Positions 1 through 12,290 of a DNA stretch of 64,000 bases are shown here, piece by piece. Under the pieces are notes generated by a model. The model was not told the origin of the DNA. It made no database searches and worked only from the letters and a program-made list of their open reading frames with translations. Within the stretch, counting starts at the first letter, position 1, and every line of letters starts with the position of its first letter. Both the position numbers and the translations under genes were made by a program. Source of the DNA: Bradysia coprophila (Eukaryota > Arthropoda > Insecta > Diptera > Sciaridae); assembly GCF_014529535.1 (NCBI RefSeq), contig NC_050738.1:10873318-10937317 (forward strand), in the 5' to 3' direction.

Positions 1-370
1 TTGTCAAGAAAATGAAATTCTTTTCATCGGTTAAATACACGATTTTGTTACATTTTTGTGTAGTAACTGACAACTGATGTAAAGAAACTAAGTATTAGCA
101 AATGCAGGAAGTGCAGGCAACAACTTGCAAAATATTTTGCGCACAATTAAGCTCAAAATATTATGCAAAATTTATAGATTACAACGAGAATTTCTTTAGA
201 CGAACATTATTTATATCTTGGGTTCTTTAGTAAAAATTAAGTCAACCAATCACGACTGATGCATTTCAACAATAAGACATTTTATAAACCTGGAAATTCA
301 ATTTGTAAATAATCTGCATTTTTGGTTGGATCGGACATAACACATGCAAATCAGTTTACTTCTTTCGTTT

Positions 371-1038
371 AACAGTCACTTTGCGAAAACTTCGACCAGA
401 TCATATGAAATTTGAAACCAAGGGGTCTCCGATCTTTATAAGTTTTATATCGTTCGAAAGCTTTCTCTAGACTGAGTAATTTGTAGAAGATTTTGATTCT
501 TCAAAGACTTTTACCTTAGGTGTGGACTTCTGAGAAAAATGCAATTTTATTGCTGTCGAAGGCCAGATCTGCTGGAGCGACGCAAGTTTCACGGGGGTGT
601 CATTTTTGTGCTTTTTTTCTCGAAAAAGTGATACTATTGCCTGACCACTAAACCTAAGTGATTTGTATATGGTTCTAAGCTAGGTGCTTAGTGATGACAT
701 CTCATACCATTAGTTTACGGGTATCCGGATTGCACCGTCGTACCAACCTCTTTGAAAATCGTCAATTTTTCCAGGTAAAATTGGTGCTGGAGCCACCATA
801 GGATAGTATTTGACCATAATTTTACATTTATCTCCGATTAGTTGTAAGAAGAATATTGCCTGAATACACTTTCGCCCCGTTCGGTCTAGTGATTTTTTCT
901 CAGAGGTCAGAGGTCACACATAAGGTCAGAGTGTTTACAAAAAATCTACAAATGTCTAACGAATCCATCCATAAAAAAAGCTATATTCGGAGACCCCTTG
1001 AATTTCAATTGGTCGACGTTTTCCCAAAGTGACTCTCA
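371..1038. mobile_element. Inverted-repeat element, about 670 bp, non-autonomous
   Basis: A left arm at about 371-433 (beginning AACAGTCACTTTGCGAAAAC and ending in AAGGGGTCTCCGA) reappears inverted at about 984-1038. The arms are imperfect but match over about 55 bp. The interior has no long reading frame, so this fits a MITE or foldback element that would depend on a transposase from elsewhere. I see no clear target-site duplication. Confidence 0.6.
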
Positions 1039-1050
1039 AAATGAGGCTCA

Positions 1051-1235
1051 ACTTTACTTTAGGGGACAAGTTACGATCGGAATTTTTCTTGATCCTATAG
1101 GTCGAGTATGACCCACTGATAAAAGTTGCTTTCCGCGGCCTAATTCTTTCATTTATGACATCAGTGGGTCATACTCGATCTATTGGAACAAAAGAAATAC
1201 CGATCGCGACTTGTCCCCTGAAGTAAAATTTTGCC
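1051..1235. repeat. Long hairpin-forming inverted repeat
   Basis: Two arms of about 75 bp are near-perfect inverted copies separated by a loop of about 40 bp. The left arm starts ACTTTAGGGGACAAG and contains GAGTATGACCCACTGAT. The right arm contains ATCAGTGGGTCATACTC and ends CTTGTCCCCTGAAGT. It begins directly after the right arm of the preceding element. It could be a compact MITE; no coding capacity is visible. Confidence 0.7.
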
Positions 1236-1470
1236 ACTCGCACACAACACGGCAACGGGAATGAATTACTAAAGTTAAAAAATCTAGATTTTCGTTTGTT
1301 TAAAAAAAATTTCTTGTGGAACCAATTACAAACCACATCAACTCCCAAATCAGAAAACTAGTCGAATTTCACTGTTCTCTCCCTGTAGCTATAGATTAGA
1401 GAACCCCTAATTGGTTTTGAAAGGTGTATGTTCGTAAGAGGTGTATATAACTAGAACTAACAATAATCAT

Positions 1471-1645
1471 CTTCAAGCAAAAGTGGTACTCTTAAAGCAA
1501 AAGTGGTACTCTTAATAGGGTACTGAAACTTGACAATGCTCCATACAAAATTTTACACTGTAAAAAGAGTGTGGATAAAATTTCATACAAAATAGTACTC
1601 TATTTGGCAGCTGTCATTAATAGTACTTTTGCTTGAAGTGCGTTG
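1471..1645. mobile_element. MITE family A, copy 1
   Basis: This element is bounded by CTTCAAGCAAAAGTGGTACT on the left and its inverse AGTACTTTTGCTTGAAG on the right. It shares its interior (TAGGGTACTGAAACTTGACA, TAGTACTCTATTTGGCAGCT) with copies at 16737-16891 and 17629-17789. In this copy the first 20 bp or so of the left end are tandemly duplicated. There is no coding capacity. Confidence 0.75.
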
Positions 1646-2662
1646 TCTTGCGCCAAATCTGAGATGCCAAAAGTTTAGTTTCTAAATAGTTTTTCGTGGA
1701 TAGACGTGGAGCAAATACATAAAAATCGATTATTTTTCAGCGAAAAGTCATAACCCACCACAGACAGCTAACATTAAGTAAATAATATTGTTCTGAAATA
1801 AGATCAGGTAAATTCTCAAGATTGCATGACGAATCCAACTTATTAATTGGTTAATTCGAAGAACACAGAATACATGGTTATATGATGTGGGTGCTAACCA
1901 ATATTTCTGGGTTTTCCGCCTGGTAGCCGCGTTTTAAGTAGAATCTAGAATCTATGGTAGCGCATTTAAAGTTAACTAACCAGACGGATAATTCAAAATT
2001 ATTTAGCTTACAAAACTCTTCGTGATTTTGGGGTATAGTCTAGATAAGCATAGATATGTCACAAACTCTGAGAAACAATAACCATAAATGGCAGAAGGAA
2101 ACTCTTTTTAGATTTTCCTTTTTAGTTTTTCAAATTGTGCATTCAAATAACTACAAAATTGAACAGACCCTACTTTTCAAAAGACCACAGTTGGTAACAA
2201 AATGACGGTTACGACAATGAAACTGTCAAAACTTATCGATTACATGTCATTTCATTTCGTTTCTCTTGTTTTGCTAATTATTATTTACGTTTTATCATCA
2301 TTGAAATTGTGTGCTTGCTTTGGAATCCTGAATCAAATAGAAAGAAAATGTAAGTCAATTTCATTTAATCAACGGGTGTGTGACCTAATTCATAAATTTT
2401 TAACGTTAGAAAAAAATATGCTCGCTGTTCTTTTAGGTATTGATTTATTTTGTAGTATACATTGAGAAGGATGTTTCGTTCATCAAAACAATTAAATTTT
2501 GATTTAGTCCATCAATTATTTATACTCAAAGTTTGGTAAATGTCGAAATCTTTGCTCCCCATTTCATTCAAAATTTTCCTTTTTTATCAATGCATTTTCC
2601 TGTTCGAATTCCATGACCCCATACCAATAACTGTCAATTCATTTCACATTCATTCCCCTCTA

Positions 2663-3073
2663 TTAAAACATTACTTTTACTAAGAAATAATCAAAATCAG
2701 ATGCACACATATCGACTGAGCTAATTGTTATTATTATTATTGAATTAGTTTCTGATATATTCTTCGACTGTGTTCTCCCGACATAACCGTACGTTATACT
2801 ATACTTTATACACTGTGAAATGTGCATACATCTAACTACAACAGAGGTCGTGTAAACGCAAATTTTTTCATGATCTCTTGGCATCGAGTTGCATTCAAAA
2901 TCTATATAACTACCAGCCAATATCGGTTTATTTTCTTCTGTTTTTAGTCCTTTTAATGTTGTCGATGGTTTCACATCTTTCATTATTGTTCTTACACATT
3001 CGTTCTTGACTTTAATTGTGCTAGTGCTCTTATTATCGACAATCGACGGTTTATTACACTTGAGTGGAATAAG
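2663..3073 (-). CDS. Possible exon or spurious ORF, no recognisable family
   Basis: On the minus strand a frame stays open for 136 codons, from the TAG whose complement is at 3074-3076 down to 2663. The first in-frame ATG is at 2983. The upstream half is rich in Lys, Thr and Ser with protein-like composition. A possible acceptor (ACTAG) lies just before the frame and a possible GT donor near 2918. No domain is recognised, no partner exons were found, and a chance ORF in AT-rich DNA is quite possible. Confidence 0.15.
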   Translation of the reverse strand, partial: LIPLKCNKPSIVDNKSTSTIKVKNECVRTIMKDVKPSTTLKGLKTEENKPILAGSYIDFECNSMPRDHEKICVYTTSVVVRCMHISQCIKYSITYGYVGRTQSKNISETNSIIIITISSVDMCASDFDYFLVKVMF

Positions 3074-5039
3074 CTAGTCGTTTCGCAGCTGTACTGATAA
3101 ACGGACATTTCGTTTGGCATTCAACGTAAATAAATCAAATCAATAGAAGAGAAGTGCATTCGGGTTATACTAAATTGTAAATATTTTGATACTAAAATGT
3201 GCAACGACTTCGAATATAATGTGGAATTAATGTGTCTGTATAGTATTATCACATGAGTGAATTTGATTGATGCAAAATAAGAGGCCTTCCAAATGACCAC
3301 ATAGTTCCACCTCAACTCATTTCACTAATGCCTTTGATGTGTGTTGTATACGCTATTATCATGACCGCATCAGATCCATATATGCATTGTATACGATGGC
3401 TTTTAATAAATCAATCCGATATCCCATACGTATTCATTAATATCCATTTATAGATCAACTTACTTAACCCCTTTTCGGTTCGTGTACAACAAATCGAATT
3501 CATTATTCATTATGACACACATATTGTCAATGTTCTCATCAAACACCCACCACCGTGTACGGTCAAACTATTTGTTAATTGAATTGGTATCATATTTGAC
3601 GGGTAGTTTTGAAAAGAAGAAGACGTACCTTTTTTGGAACGTGCGGACATTTAACAGTTTAACGCATAAATAACGTTCGGTTTAAAGTTGGAAGTTCAAC
3701 ATTTGTACTACACCTGCTTTCTTGGTTCGGGTTCAATCGATTCGCGCAAGTATTGAGTTTAACAATTTTTAGTAAAGATGAAACAAAAATGTCCACAAAT
3801 CACGGTCAACCATTTATATAAATTTACTATGTCAAGAAACCCTTTTCATTTGTGCTTGTTAACCTATAAATAGCCCATTTTAATGTTTGTTGTTCTTGGC
3901 CCCTGATCAGTGTTCGTTGTATCGCATTTGCAAATAATTTAATTAATGTTTTCAAAACCAATGTTTACAATGCACTCTCTCCGTATGTATTACATACAAA
4001 ACCGAGTACAATATAAGTACATATAGATGCACTCACGGTACACAAAATATTATTATATGAAAGACGACATGCTGTGCATCAACGTCTCAGGCTAATTTAA
4101 TTAAATCACTTATCGGAGTTGCATAGTGTTTGTATACAAGAGATGTTTTCGCAAATCACATTTTGTCTGTGTCATTATTAGGTTGCACGACCAATCCCGA
4201 GATTGCAACATAAAGTACCTAATTATTGATGTTTTAGTGTATCAAATTGTCGTACACATAGTTGGAACGTGTGTATGTAAACAAAGTTGAATGAAAAACT
4301 TTTCACAGTTTGACTGTTTATAAATAATTTGCAGGTGTGTTTTATTCGAAACGGAAAGGAAATACTTATTCATCAAAATTATTAGATCTTTAAAATTAAT
4401 TGCTTTGATTTCTCCCAATTATTTATTTTTGGTTAATAAATTTAAAATAAAGAAATGGAAATGGATGAAAACGAAAGATGTTGAATTCAATTTCCGCTTC
4501 ATCAATGAATTACTATACATCACCCACCATTAGGGTGAAGTGATTTGCAGCTTTATTTTTATTGAAATCTGAAGCCCAACTGACCCTAAGAAGTTCTGCA
4601 AAGGAATAATTAATATTCATTTTGTTATGATTATCGCATTTGATTTGATACTTTTTGTAACACTTCACAAATTTGAAGTAGTAGAATTTACTTGATCCCG
4701 ACCTAGCGGCGGGTCAGGTCCCTTGACTGTTAAAATGTATAAGTGGGTGTATAAGGTCTGGAGATCAATCGACGCATGGTCGAATCGCTCGACTTCGATT
4801 TAGGTTTCAGATGTTAAAATGTTTTTTATTTGCGACATTTTGATAAGGAGTGATGTTAGGACATGTTTGGTTACATTAGTGATAAATCTTCACGAGCAAG
4901 TAATTTTGTTACGTGCAACACTTTCTTTATCTCGTTTCTCAGGGATAGTCGCAAGACCCAAGTTTCTCTGAAACTAAAAATGTGGTACTACCTTCCCATT
5001 ACGTGTTAGAACATATTTAAAACTATCTTGCTTGTGGTA

Positions 5040-5260
5040 CTAAAAAAATGGAACTGTTCTCACATTCCACACACGCAATGGGAACATAGTACCACATTTT
5101 TATAAAATATTAAAAAGTGGAACTATCTTCCCATTGCGTGTGTGGAATGTGGCAACAGTTCCATTTTTTAGTTCACCTTTTTTTGGTAAACTTTTCAAAA
5201 AGTTGAACTTTTGTCACACTGCACACACGCAATGGGAAAATAGTTCTACTATTTACAGAC
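5040..5260. repeat. Inverted repeat with a third partial copy
   Basis: A segment at about 5045-5101 (AATGGAACTGTTCTCACATT, CACACACGCAATGGGAA) is inverted at about 5110-5172 (TTCCCATTGCGTGTGTG, GGCAACAGTTCCATTTTT). A third partial copy in the first orientation follows at about 5215-5260. Related sequence also occurs at 4980-5040. This looks like a foldback or MITE cluster without coding capacity. Confidence 0.55.
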
Positions 5261-5548
5261 GTCTCAAATGCTATAATGGTCCACAATGTTTTCGATTGTT
5301 TGAACCCCTCACCTTTAATTATTCTAACGAGTTTAAAAAAAGAGAATTTTGTGTCACGCTTGTCAATTTGTTTATATTTTCTTCACACAAATCAGATAAA
5401 TTTTGGTAAAACCTAAACTTCTAAATAGTAAAAATGGGTTTTTCTAATAAAGTGAAAAATTCGATTATTTGGGTTGAATACCCCATTGTCTCGTAACAGT
5501 TGCTCGACCCAATTCATTCGAAGGTTTTTGGTGGTTTAAGGATTGGTT

Positions 5549-5593
5549 CACTAAAAATAGACAGATTTTTGTAAATCTATCTATTTTTAGTGA
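5549..5593. repeat. Short perfect hairpin
   Basis: CACTAAAAATAGACAGATTT is followed after a few bases by AAATCTATCTATTTTTAGTG, giving about 20-bp arms with one mismatch and a 5-base loop. Part of the arm (AAAATAGACAGATTTT) is repeated at about 5624-5639. Confidence 0.6.
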
Positions 5594-7633
5594 CCCATAC
5601 CGTGAGCCACCAGAATTTATCCAAAATAGACAGATTTTCATACTCGAAGGATTTCAGAAAATCCAATGGGTGATCAAATTTGGCGATAATTATTTCTTCT
5701 GCTTTGGGCCAGATTGGTTTAAAATTTCTATGAAAATTAAATTGAAAATCGCCGCAGCCTGATCACCATCTACAACAACTGTCAACAACTATCAAATTTG
5801 GTACTTCCTTTGATCTGCGTATTATTTTATAACAGATTCAAATGAAGTTCCTTACTTCATTGGATAAAACGAGCATTTTTCTACATTAACACAACCGGAA
5901 TTCATCACTCGTTATTATCTTTGCTATCGATAGCAGATGATCAGTCTTTTCTATTCATAAATTTCCAATGATGTCTCTGTTACTGGTTTTATTTAAATAT
6001 AGAAAGAATTGACTGGATGGGCTCAGCTCAAATTGGCTTACCGAACTTCACTGAAAGAGAGAGGTTTTCATATTTATTAAAGGAAACACAAGGGTTGGTT
6101 AAATGAAAGATCGATAGAATCAAGGAAATAATCATCATGTATTAAGTTTGTGTGGTAGCGATGTTGACACGAAACTGTTATTTGTCGTACAAGCGACCCC
6201 AAACGCAAATAGGGTATGACCACAAACGGTCACGGAAAGTTGTAATTTTAGACCCATTTTCCTTTGCGTACGTATGGAGAAAATTCCAAAAATTTACATG
6301 AAAAGTACGCTTTTGTCAGACCTCTCTCGATTCGGGCCGGACTGGGCCGGACAATAGGCTCTCTCGTGAAATGTAGGAAAAGGCACCTAAAGTGAAGAAA
6401 AGGCATAAAAAAAGCTCTGCTGAAAGGCGGCAGTAGCAAATTCAATCAAATTACTAAAGCACACTTGAGATTTTCTAAGTCGTCTCATATGACCAGTCCA
6501 GGCCATATAGAGTTTGTATATTCAATTAACAAGTATATTTCAATCAAGCGTCAATTAAGGCACTGAAAACCATTGAGCTCATTTTAAATTCGTAAAGTCG
6601 CAAGGGAATTATAAATAAATTGGCAGGTGAACTGCATGTCAAGTCACTTAGTGTAAAAGTTCTTTGCAATGATTCCGCAGTATTATAAGGAAAGAGTTGA
6701 TTTAATGATCTGAAAAAATGAATGTAAACCAGCATCATCACTTTACGAAACCATTTCTGTTTTTGTGTTCATCACCATTTGCATGGATATCGTTCTGCAC
6801 ATCAAAAAAAAATAATATTTTTTCTCAACTCAGGTTCGAAAACTAAAACTTTCGTTGCCTTTATTGAGAAAAACGATTTATGCAACTCGACGATAAATGA
6901 TTTTTTACGTACAAGTTGTGTATCGGCTGGCGGCCTCGAGAGATAATCTACACATCTAGTGCTTAAAAAAGCATCTACCGCTCCGTGGCATAAATAACTA
7001 TTATACAACTCGGTGGCATAAATAACTATTTTTTGTTCCACTCAGTGTTCGTAGCATGACCAAGTTTATATTGAATTGTTTAGACACATTATTTCCACAC
7101 TCAATTTCGAAAATAATCAATGTGATTACCATACATACATTCATGTAGTAACACGTTATTATTTTCCAGGTAATCAGTGCAACTGCTTCAGGGCAACCAC
7201 TTGTCCATATCCAAAGCGGACATGCTGGAAGCTAAAATTTATTCCAACTTCTTAAAATCGATAAAGACAAACAAGATTGTTTTCTTAGTCGAAATCTAAG
7301 TAATCAAAAAACAATCTCTTGATGAATCTACGCTATACGCGGGATTAGTATACATCAAAGGTTTTCCAAATTTTGTGGAGATTTTTAAACATTTTTTCAT
7401 TGTTTGCGTTAGTATAGAGCGCATCACCGTCTGAAGCGTATATATCAACAGAAAATATCGAAAATTCAATTTCCAATCAAAAGCGCCGTTTCAACCGAAA
7501 TGCCAAATAAAATCGAATTTAATTTCTATTAAAAAATAAACTGGAATGTCTCATCACTGGATGAAAATTCGTGCACTTCATTCTAATAATCGCGTGTGGT
7601 GTTTGACGGTTCTCCCTGATCCGTTGTAAAATC

Positions 7634-8638
7634 ATGCTATCTTACGACATAGAAAATACGATAAATTCAACGAAAGAAAAGGGCGATGAAATACAAGACA
7701 TCATCGCCACCATAAACAATGACAATACAAGTTGCGGTGGCGAGGCATCAGCCGCAAGAAAACGATGGAAAATACTGGCCCGAGCCATCAAACGAAATGG
7801 GAGAAATTATTCGGATGACAAGAAGGATCGAATTAGTAATGACGAATGTATTGTGTCTGTTCGTCGATTTAATTCGTTCGACCTTGTGCAACAAGATCAA
7901 ATTTCCACGGAAGACAAAGAAAATCTGCTGGGACATTCGGAAAATTGGTACACATACAAATTAACAGTTAACTCAATCGAATATATGGTCAATATTCATC
8001 ACATAAACCGTCCAGTCACTGCCGCTGACCTAATGGGTTTTAACTACACCGGTAACGTGTGCGTGTGGCCATCCGAAGAAGCTTTAGCTTATTATTGTAT
8101 GTCCAACGTGGAAAGCTTTAATCGAAAGACCATCATCGAATTGGGTGGTGGAATGACATGTTTAGCAGGTTTGCTAATTGCCAAATATGCTAAGCCCCAT
8201 GGAGTTCATTTGACCGATGGAAATGCGTTGGCAGTTGAAAATGTAAAACGAACGTGTCGCTTGAATGACATCAACAATTGTTACATTAAATGTTCCGTCT
8301 TGAAGTGGGAGCAGATATCGTCGTGTCGCTTCGAAAACGAAAAGTTCGATTACATCTTGTGTGCGGACTGTTTGTTTTTCGATGAGGCCCGTTCGGCGTT
8401 AGTGGATGCGATCTGGCATTTCCTGTCCGATTCCGGAGTTTGTTTAGTAATGGCGCCGAGACGTGGCCAAACATTCGATTTGTTTCTAGAGTGTGCGACA
8501 CAAAAGGGATTGATTTGTAATGTAATCGCGCGATACGACGAGCGTATATGGGAACGGCATTTGGAATTGAAGAAGTCGAATTTTTACGAGGAGAATATTC
8601 ACTATCCGATTTTAGTTCAACTGACCAAGTCGAAATAA
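7634..8638 (+). CDS. CAMKMT: Calmodulin-lysine N-methyltransferase (CAMKMT-like)
   Basis: This single-exon frame encodes 334 aa. The protein belongs to the class I SAM-dependent methyltransferases of the METTL21/CAMKMT group. By homology, CAMKMT trimethylates a lysine of calmodulin in the cytoplasm. Visible family marks are the N-terminal ARKRWKILARA block at about residues 41-51, SVRRFNSF near residue 75, GFNYTGNVCVWPSEEALAYY around 134-153, the SAM-binding glycine loop ELGGGMTCLAGL at about 169-180, LTDGN near 193, CADCLFFDE near 237, and APRRGQTFDLF near 275. Length matches the family (human about 323 aa). The start is the first ATG and the N-terminal 40 residues are poorly conserved. An AATAAA at about 8683 could be the polyadenylation signal. 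No introns are visible, so a retained single-exon structure is inferred. Confidence 0.92.
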   Translation: MLSYDIENTINSTKEKGDEIQDIIATINNDNTSCGGEASAARKRWKILARAIKRNGRNYSDDKKDRISNDECIVSVRRFNSFDLVQQDQISTEDKENLLGHSENWYTYKLTVNSIEYMVNIHHINRPVTAADLMGFNYTGNVCVWPSEEALAYYCMSNVESFNRKTIIELGGGMTCLAGLLIAKYAKPHGVHLTDGNALAVENVKRTCRLNDINNCYIKCSVLKWEQISSCRFENEKFDYILCADCLFFDEARSALVDAIWHFLSDSGVCLVMAPRRGQTFDLFLECATQKGLICNVIARYDERIWERHLELKKSNFYEENIHYPILVQLTKSK

Positions 8639-9164
8639 TTAAAATCCTTGAACGTACCTAATGGAAATATTTCAATTTTATCAATAAATGAAAATATCTG
8701 CGTACTTGTTAACAGTGTCCTAGACTAAATTGTAGATTAAAATATGAAACAAACGAATGAGACCAAAACTATGGAACAAAGCTTTAAAAAATGGAAACAA
8801 TTTACATTGTTTGTTGTGTAGAACTAAATGTAGAAAAGTATAGAAATACATTTGATGTAACACTAAAAATCCCTTAGACTAACTAGACAGCACTCTTTCC
8901 AATTACTAGTTTAATGTAACTTTCCCTTATCATTATACTTTAAAATATTATCGAACTAATTGACTAGGTCTGATGAGAAAGAATTAATTTCATTTTGGAT
9001 TCGAACCTATGTTGGAAATTCTTTCATGTAATGGCTGAATAAACCAAACTTCTTATCTCTTTTTAATGCACTTACTTTCACTTCTTCAACTTCCACACTT
9101 TTCTCTTAATTGCACCTCTTAAAACTGAGAACCTTTTGAACAGCGAATGCAAAACGTTTACATC

Positions 9165-9464
9165 AACCTGTCACATACGGCTATTCATCTGTTATCGATA
9201 ACGATGAAAAAATAATGACCCGCTCTGGGTAGTATACAAAGTTCTTTCAGAACCTTGGTAGTATGCTCCCTTTATATGGTAAAATTCGTGTCAAAAAAAT
9301 TGAAGTACAAGATTTCAAATCAACCGATCAAAAATACTTTGATTGGTGGAAGTTATCCGATAATAATACTGGTCATATGCTTGCCGTCGTAAGCAAACTG
9401 CACTGTACATGAATGAATTTGGTTAATAAAAATGTTGAAAATTGCTTGCCGTCTGTGACAGGTT
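9165..9464. mobile_element. TIR element, family B copy 1 (AACCTGTCACAKACGGC ends)
   Basis: The left end AACCTGTCACATACGGCTA and right end GCTTGCCGTCTGTGACAGGTT are inverted copies of each other. The interior holds TTATCGATAA close to the left end and a stretch shared, in opposite orientation, with the copies at 36130-36288 and 40802-41012. There is no coding frame. The about 300-bp length and TIRs fit a MITE. Confidence 0.75.
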
Positions 9465-9689
9465 AAGTACCAAAATTTTTCGTACGATTTTTTTCAGTTA
9501 GAGAATGGTAGTTAGGCGCTTTAGACACCAAATGACTTCATGCATCGCATTGAAAAGTTTGTATTTTAAAGAAAATATTACGAAAGGTTGCATTGATCTT
9601 ACGTACAGAATGGAGGAGTGCCGAACCAAAAACACTCCTCGAAAATTGTTCTTTTCATATTTCAAGAACATACGTTTGACGCCCTCAGC

Positions 9690-9800
9690 ATGTAAAATCC
9701 ATTACAAAAGTAGGGATAAAACGATGAAAAGTCTCGTTTCCGTGTGTTTATTGACCTCGGCTTCACCTCAGATCAACAAAATTCACATGAAAACTATGTA
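9690..9800 (+). repeat. Dispersed repeat fragment, family C
   Basis: CGTGTGTTTATTGACCTCGG followed by CTTCACCTCAGATCAACAAA closely matches sequence at 59893-59944, and the flank (GACGCCCTCAGCATGTAA) matches inverted sequence near 60000-60020. A shorter related fragment occurs at about 10185-10215. Confidence 0.6.
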
Positions 9801-11454
9801 ATTGTTATTTGTTTACCGAGGGGCGAGGGGTTCCAGCAATGTTGAAACTAAGATGTTGAAAAATTCAGAGGTGAACACAACGTTTTTCATGCGTGTATGT
9901 TGTGTTTTGCTTCTACACAAAACGAAAATATCGATTCGCCATATTATTTTCAAAACATAAATAATATGACATTTCGAATGAGAAAAGTCCTGTTTTGTCC
10001 ACACAGTCGTCAAGAAAACACAATTGAGGGGAGAAAGTGCAAGACAATACAACGTTCCTATGAAAAACTCTTGCTCACCCCATGAGATAAACACGAGTTA
10101 GAAAATGAAAAAATTCTGACTTGAAATGTCATAAGTGTTAACCAAATCCATAACATTAATCGGGAGAAAATTTGAAATTCACGTTTTCTTGTGTTAATCG
10201 ACCTCGGCTTCGCCGAAAAATTTCCCTTGAATTCTCTTAAATTACAATTTAAATGTTGATCTTCTCGGACAAAACAAATCACTGTTTTCGTTGATTTTGG
10301 ACATTAAAAAAAACGGAAAAGGATGGAAGACTATGACCTGACTGTTCTGAACTGCGGTATAAGTATAAGCAAACTGAAAAAAGTTACGCACAATTTTGGT
10401 ACTCTCAAAGTTAAACAATTTTGAATCAAAAATTCACTTCACTGCTGACGCTGTTTGAAAGCATAAGATATATATATATATAACTTCGAGACCTTTCAAA
10501 TTCTAAGAAAATATTAGAAATTCTGTAAACATAAAACTTTAAATCTCAACAATAAAATATTTCTATAAATGGAAAAATAAAATAAAATTTTGATGCAAAA
10601 TATTATAAATGAACCTTACGACGATTGAATAAATAGTTGAAATTGAAAATTGCTCAAATGATTTGAATATAAACATTTTATTAATAGAATAATATTTAAC
10701 AAAGCAAAAGATTCAAATAAATTTATTTAAAATAAACCGAATAAAAATTTCAACATAATTATTGGCTGTGATTGCTCAAAATTTGTCGAAAATTTTAAGA
10801 TAGAAATTTATGTTTAACATGAAATATAAATATTTTGTTATAATTATCAAATTCCCTTAATCCATTCCTGTTAAACTGGATATTAGTTTTAGTAGATGCG
10901 GGGAAACAATTGGTTTGCACATAAATTGGTTTTTTATTTTCAATTAATGTTTGACACCTTAGATGAAGGTGAGAGCTACGATAAATAGAAATTGGAATAT
11001 AGATGTGCACCGTTAAAGTCTGACATATCTGTGTCACTTCCCTCTTGTCAAATGACAAAATGGGCATGCAGCTTGTAAAACGCACGCCAGATTTTCCATA
11101 TTGTTCGAAATTATTTCTTCAAATTTCCTACCTATATTCAAACCAATCGATTCCCGCAGCTCCTCTGAATTTTATTAAAATATGATACGCTTTGAAGACA
11201 GCGAAAAAATAATAATGAGAAGTAGCAGACAATGTTCATAAGGTGTAACAATAATGTATTTAGATTAGGGTACCCTACGAAGGTGCACCAGTCCAGTCAC
11301 CGTCTAGGATTTAAAATCATTTTTGATAATAGAAGAAATGTTCGCACATGTTTCGTTCTCTTTATACTGATTTTATGATTTGATGTTTCATTTAGCATTT
11401 TATCAAACGAAATATGGAGACGAATACTTCTCAAGTAAGTCTCAGAACTGGAAA

Positions 11455-11565
11455 ATGTTCAGGTGTTGGATAGTGAACGACAAGGTTATCAGTGGCTTTC
11501 CGGTGCATAATGGCTAAACGTTCCATATGGAGTCTAAGACTGTAAACAGGACGAGTTTGGGAAAC
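11455..11565 (+). pseudogene. Possible decayed fragment resembling WBP4 exons
   Basis: TGTTGGATAGTGAACGACAAG resembles the end of the WBP4 zinc-finger exon at 12340-12360, and about 55 bp later AATGGCTAAACGTTCC resembles the start of the next WBP4 exon near 12460. The order and spacing are those of the real exons, but the frame is broken by stops. The similarity is short and could be chance. Confidence 0.25.
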
Positions 11566-12043
11566 CTCGATTTGAACCTGATGTGTCCTTAGTTTTAGCC
11601 TTATTACCTACGATAACAGATGTGAGTCAGACAGCCATTGATACCGAAAAAATCCACTACAGCACTTCTTATAAGACGATAAGATATGATATAAGACGAT
11701 TGAAAATTTATTTTCCAATATCTGAACTTAACACGTCCCAAGCCCAATTTTGATCAGTTTAACCAGTTTTCATACCCACCAATACAATGTTCCATTTAAT
11801 TCAATCAAGAAATAAATGAAACTATTTTCAATTAATTGTACAAATGTACATCGTTAACATTGTTATCACCTGTTGAACATGCAAGGCGCAGTTGTTGAAT
11901 TCAACAACATTGTATCTAACCTACTAGGCAGATAGTTAGTCTAAACTTAAAATTATTCCAAAAACTATCGTAATTGTTAATTACTTACTGATATTGTTAA
12001 AAATGTAAATTTTTTCAGTTTCAATAAACGATTCATTTCCAGT

Positions 12044-12241
12044 TTACCAAAAAATGCCTTTAAATTGTGGCACATATTTTGCTTCGTTCTTAAGATTCCG
12101 AAGAGTTAGCTTGGCCTTTAAAAAAAGCCAGTGTGCAACAATGACTCTACGAGTCTTGAATCCTTTCAATCCCCTTTTGAATACTTGATGACCATACGAA
12201 TCAGCGACCTTCTCAATGTGGTAGTGGTACTTACAAATCAA
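12044..12241 (-). CDS. Unassigned minus-strand ORF, possibly an exon
   Basis: A 65-codon minus-strand frame encodes a basic, protein-like peptide (VADSYGHQVFKRGLKGFK near the start, ending KYVPQFKGIFW). It lies immediately upstream of the first visible WBP4 exon on the opposite strand. I do not recognise the family. It may be a small gene, a terminal exon, or chance. Confidence 0.2.
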   Translation of the reverse strand: MICKYHYHIEKVADSYGHQVFKRGLKGFKTRRVIVAHWLFLKAKLTLRNLKNEAKYVPQFKGIFW

Positions 12242-12290
12242 TTTGCAGTATTTCCGAGTTGTTAAATTTGAAGAAATCTTTTACTTTCAG

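Larger units (their letters stand above)
1..7633. other. Gene-poor region with several inverted-repeat elements
   Basis: No gene could be assembled here. The region is AT-rich and holds inverted-repeat elements at 371-1038, 1051-1235, 1471-1645, 5040-5260 and 5549-5593, listed separately, plus a degenerate copy of the TATA/ATCGATA family at about 5840-5945. A short direct repeat (CGTGGCATAAATAACTAT, two copies) lies near 6983-7030. The open frames seen are short. Only the minus-strand frame at 2663-3073 is unusual enough to list. Confidence 0.6.
8639..12290. other. Intergenic region with a TIR element and repeat fragments
   Basis: No confident gene lies between CAMKMT and WBP4. The region holds a 300-bp TIR element (9165-9464), a fragment of the family also seen at 59.7-60.0 kb (about 9690-9800), another partial match near 10190-10215, a short TA run near 10470, a possible decayed WBP4-like fragment near 11455-11565, and the perfect palindrome GTTGTTGAATTCAACAAC at 11891-11908. 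Confidence 0.6.
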
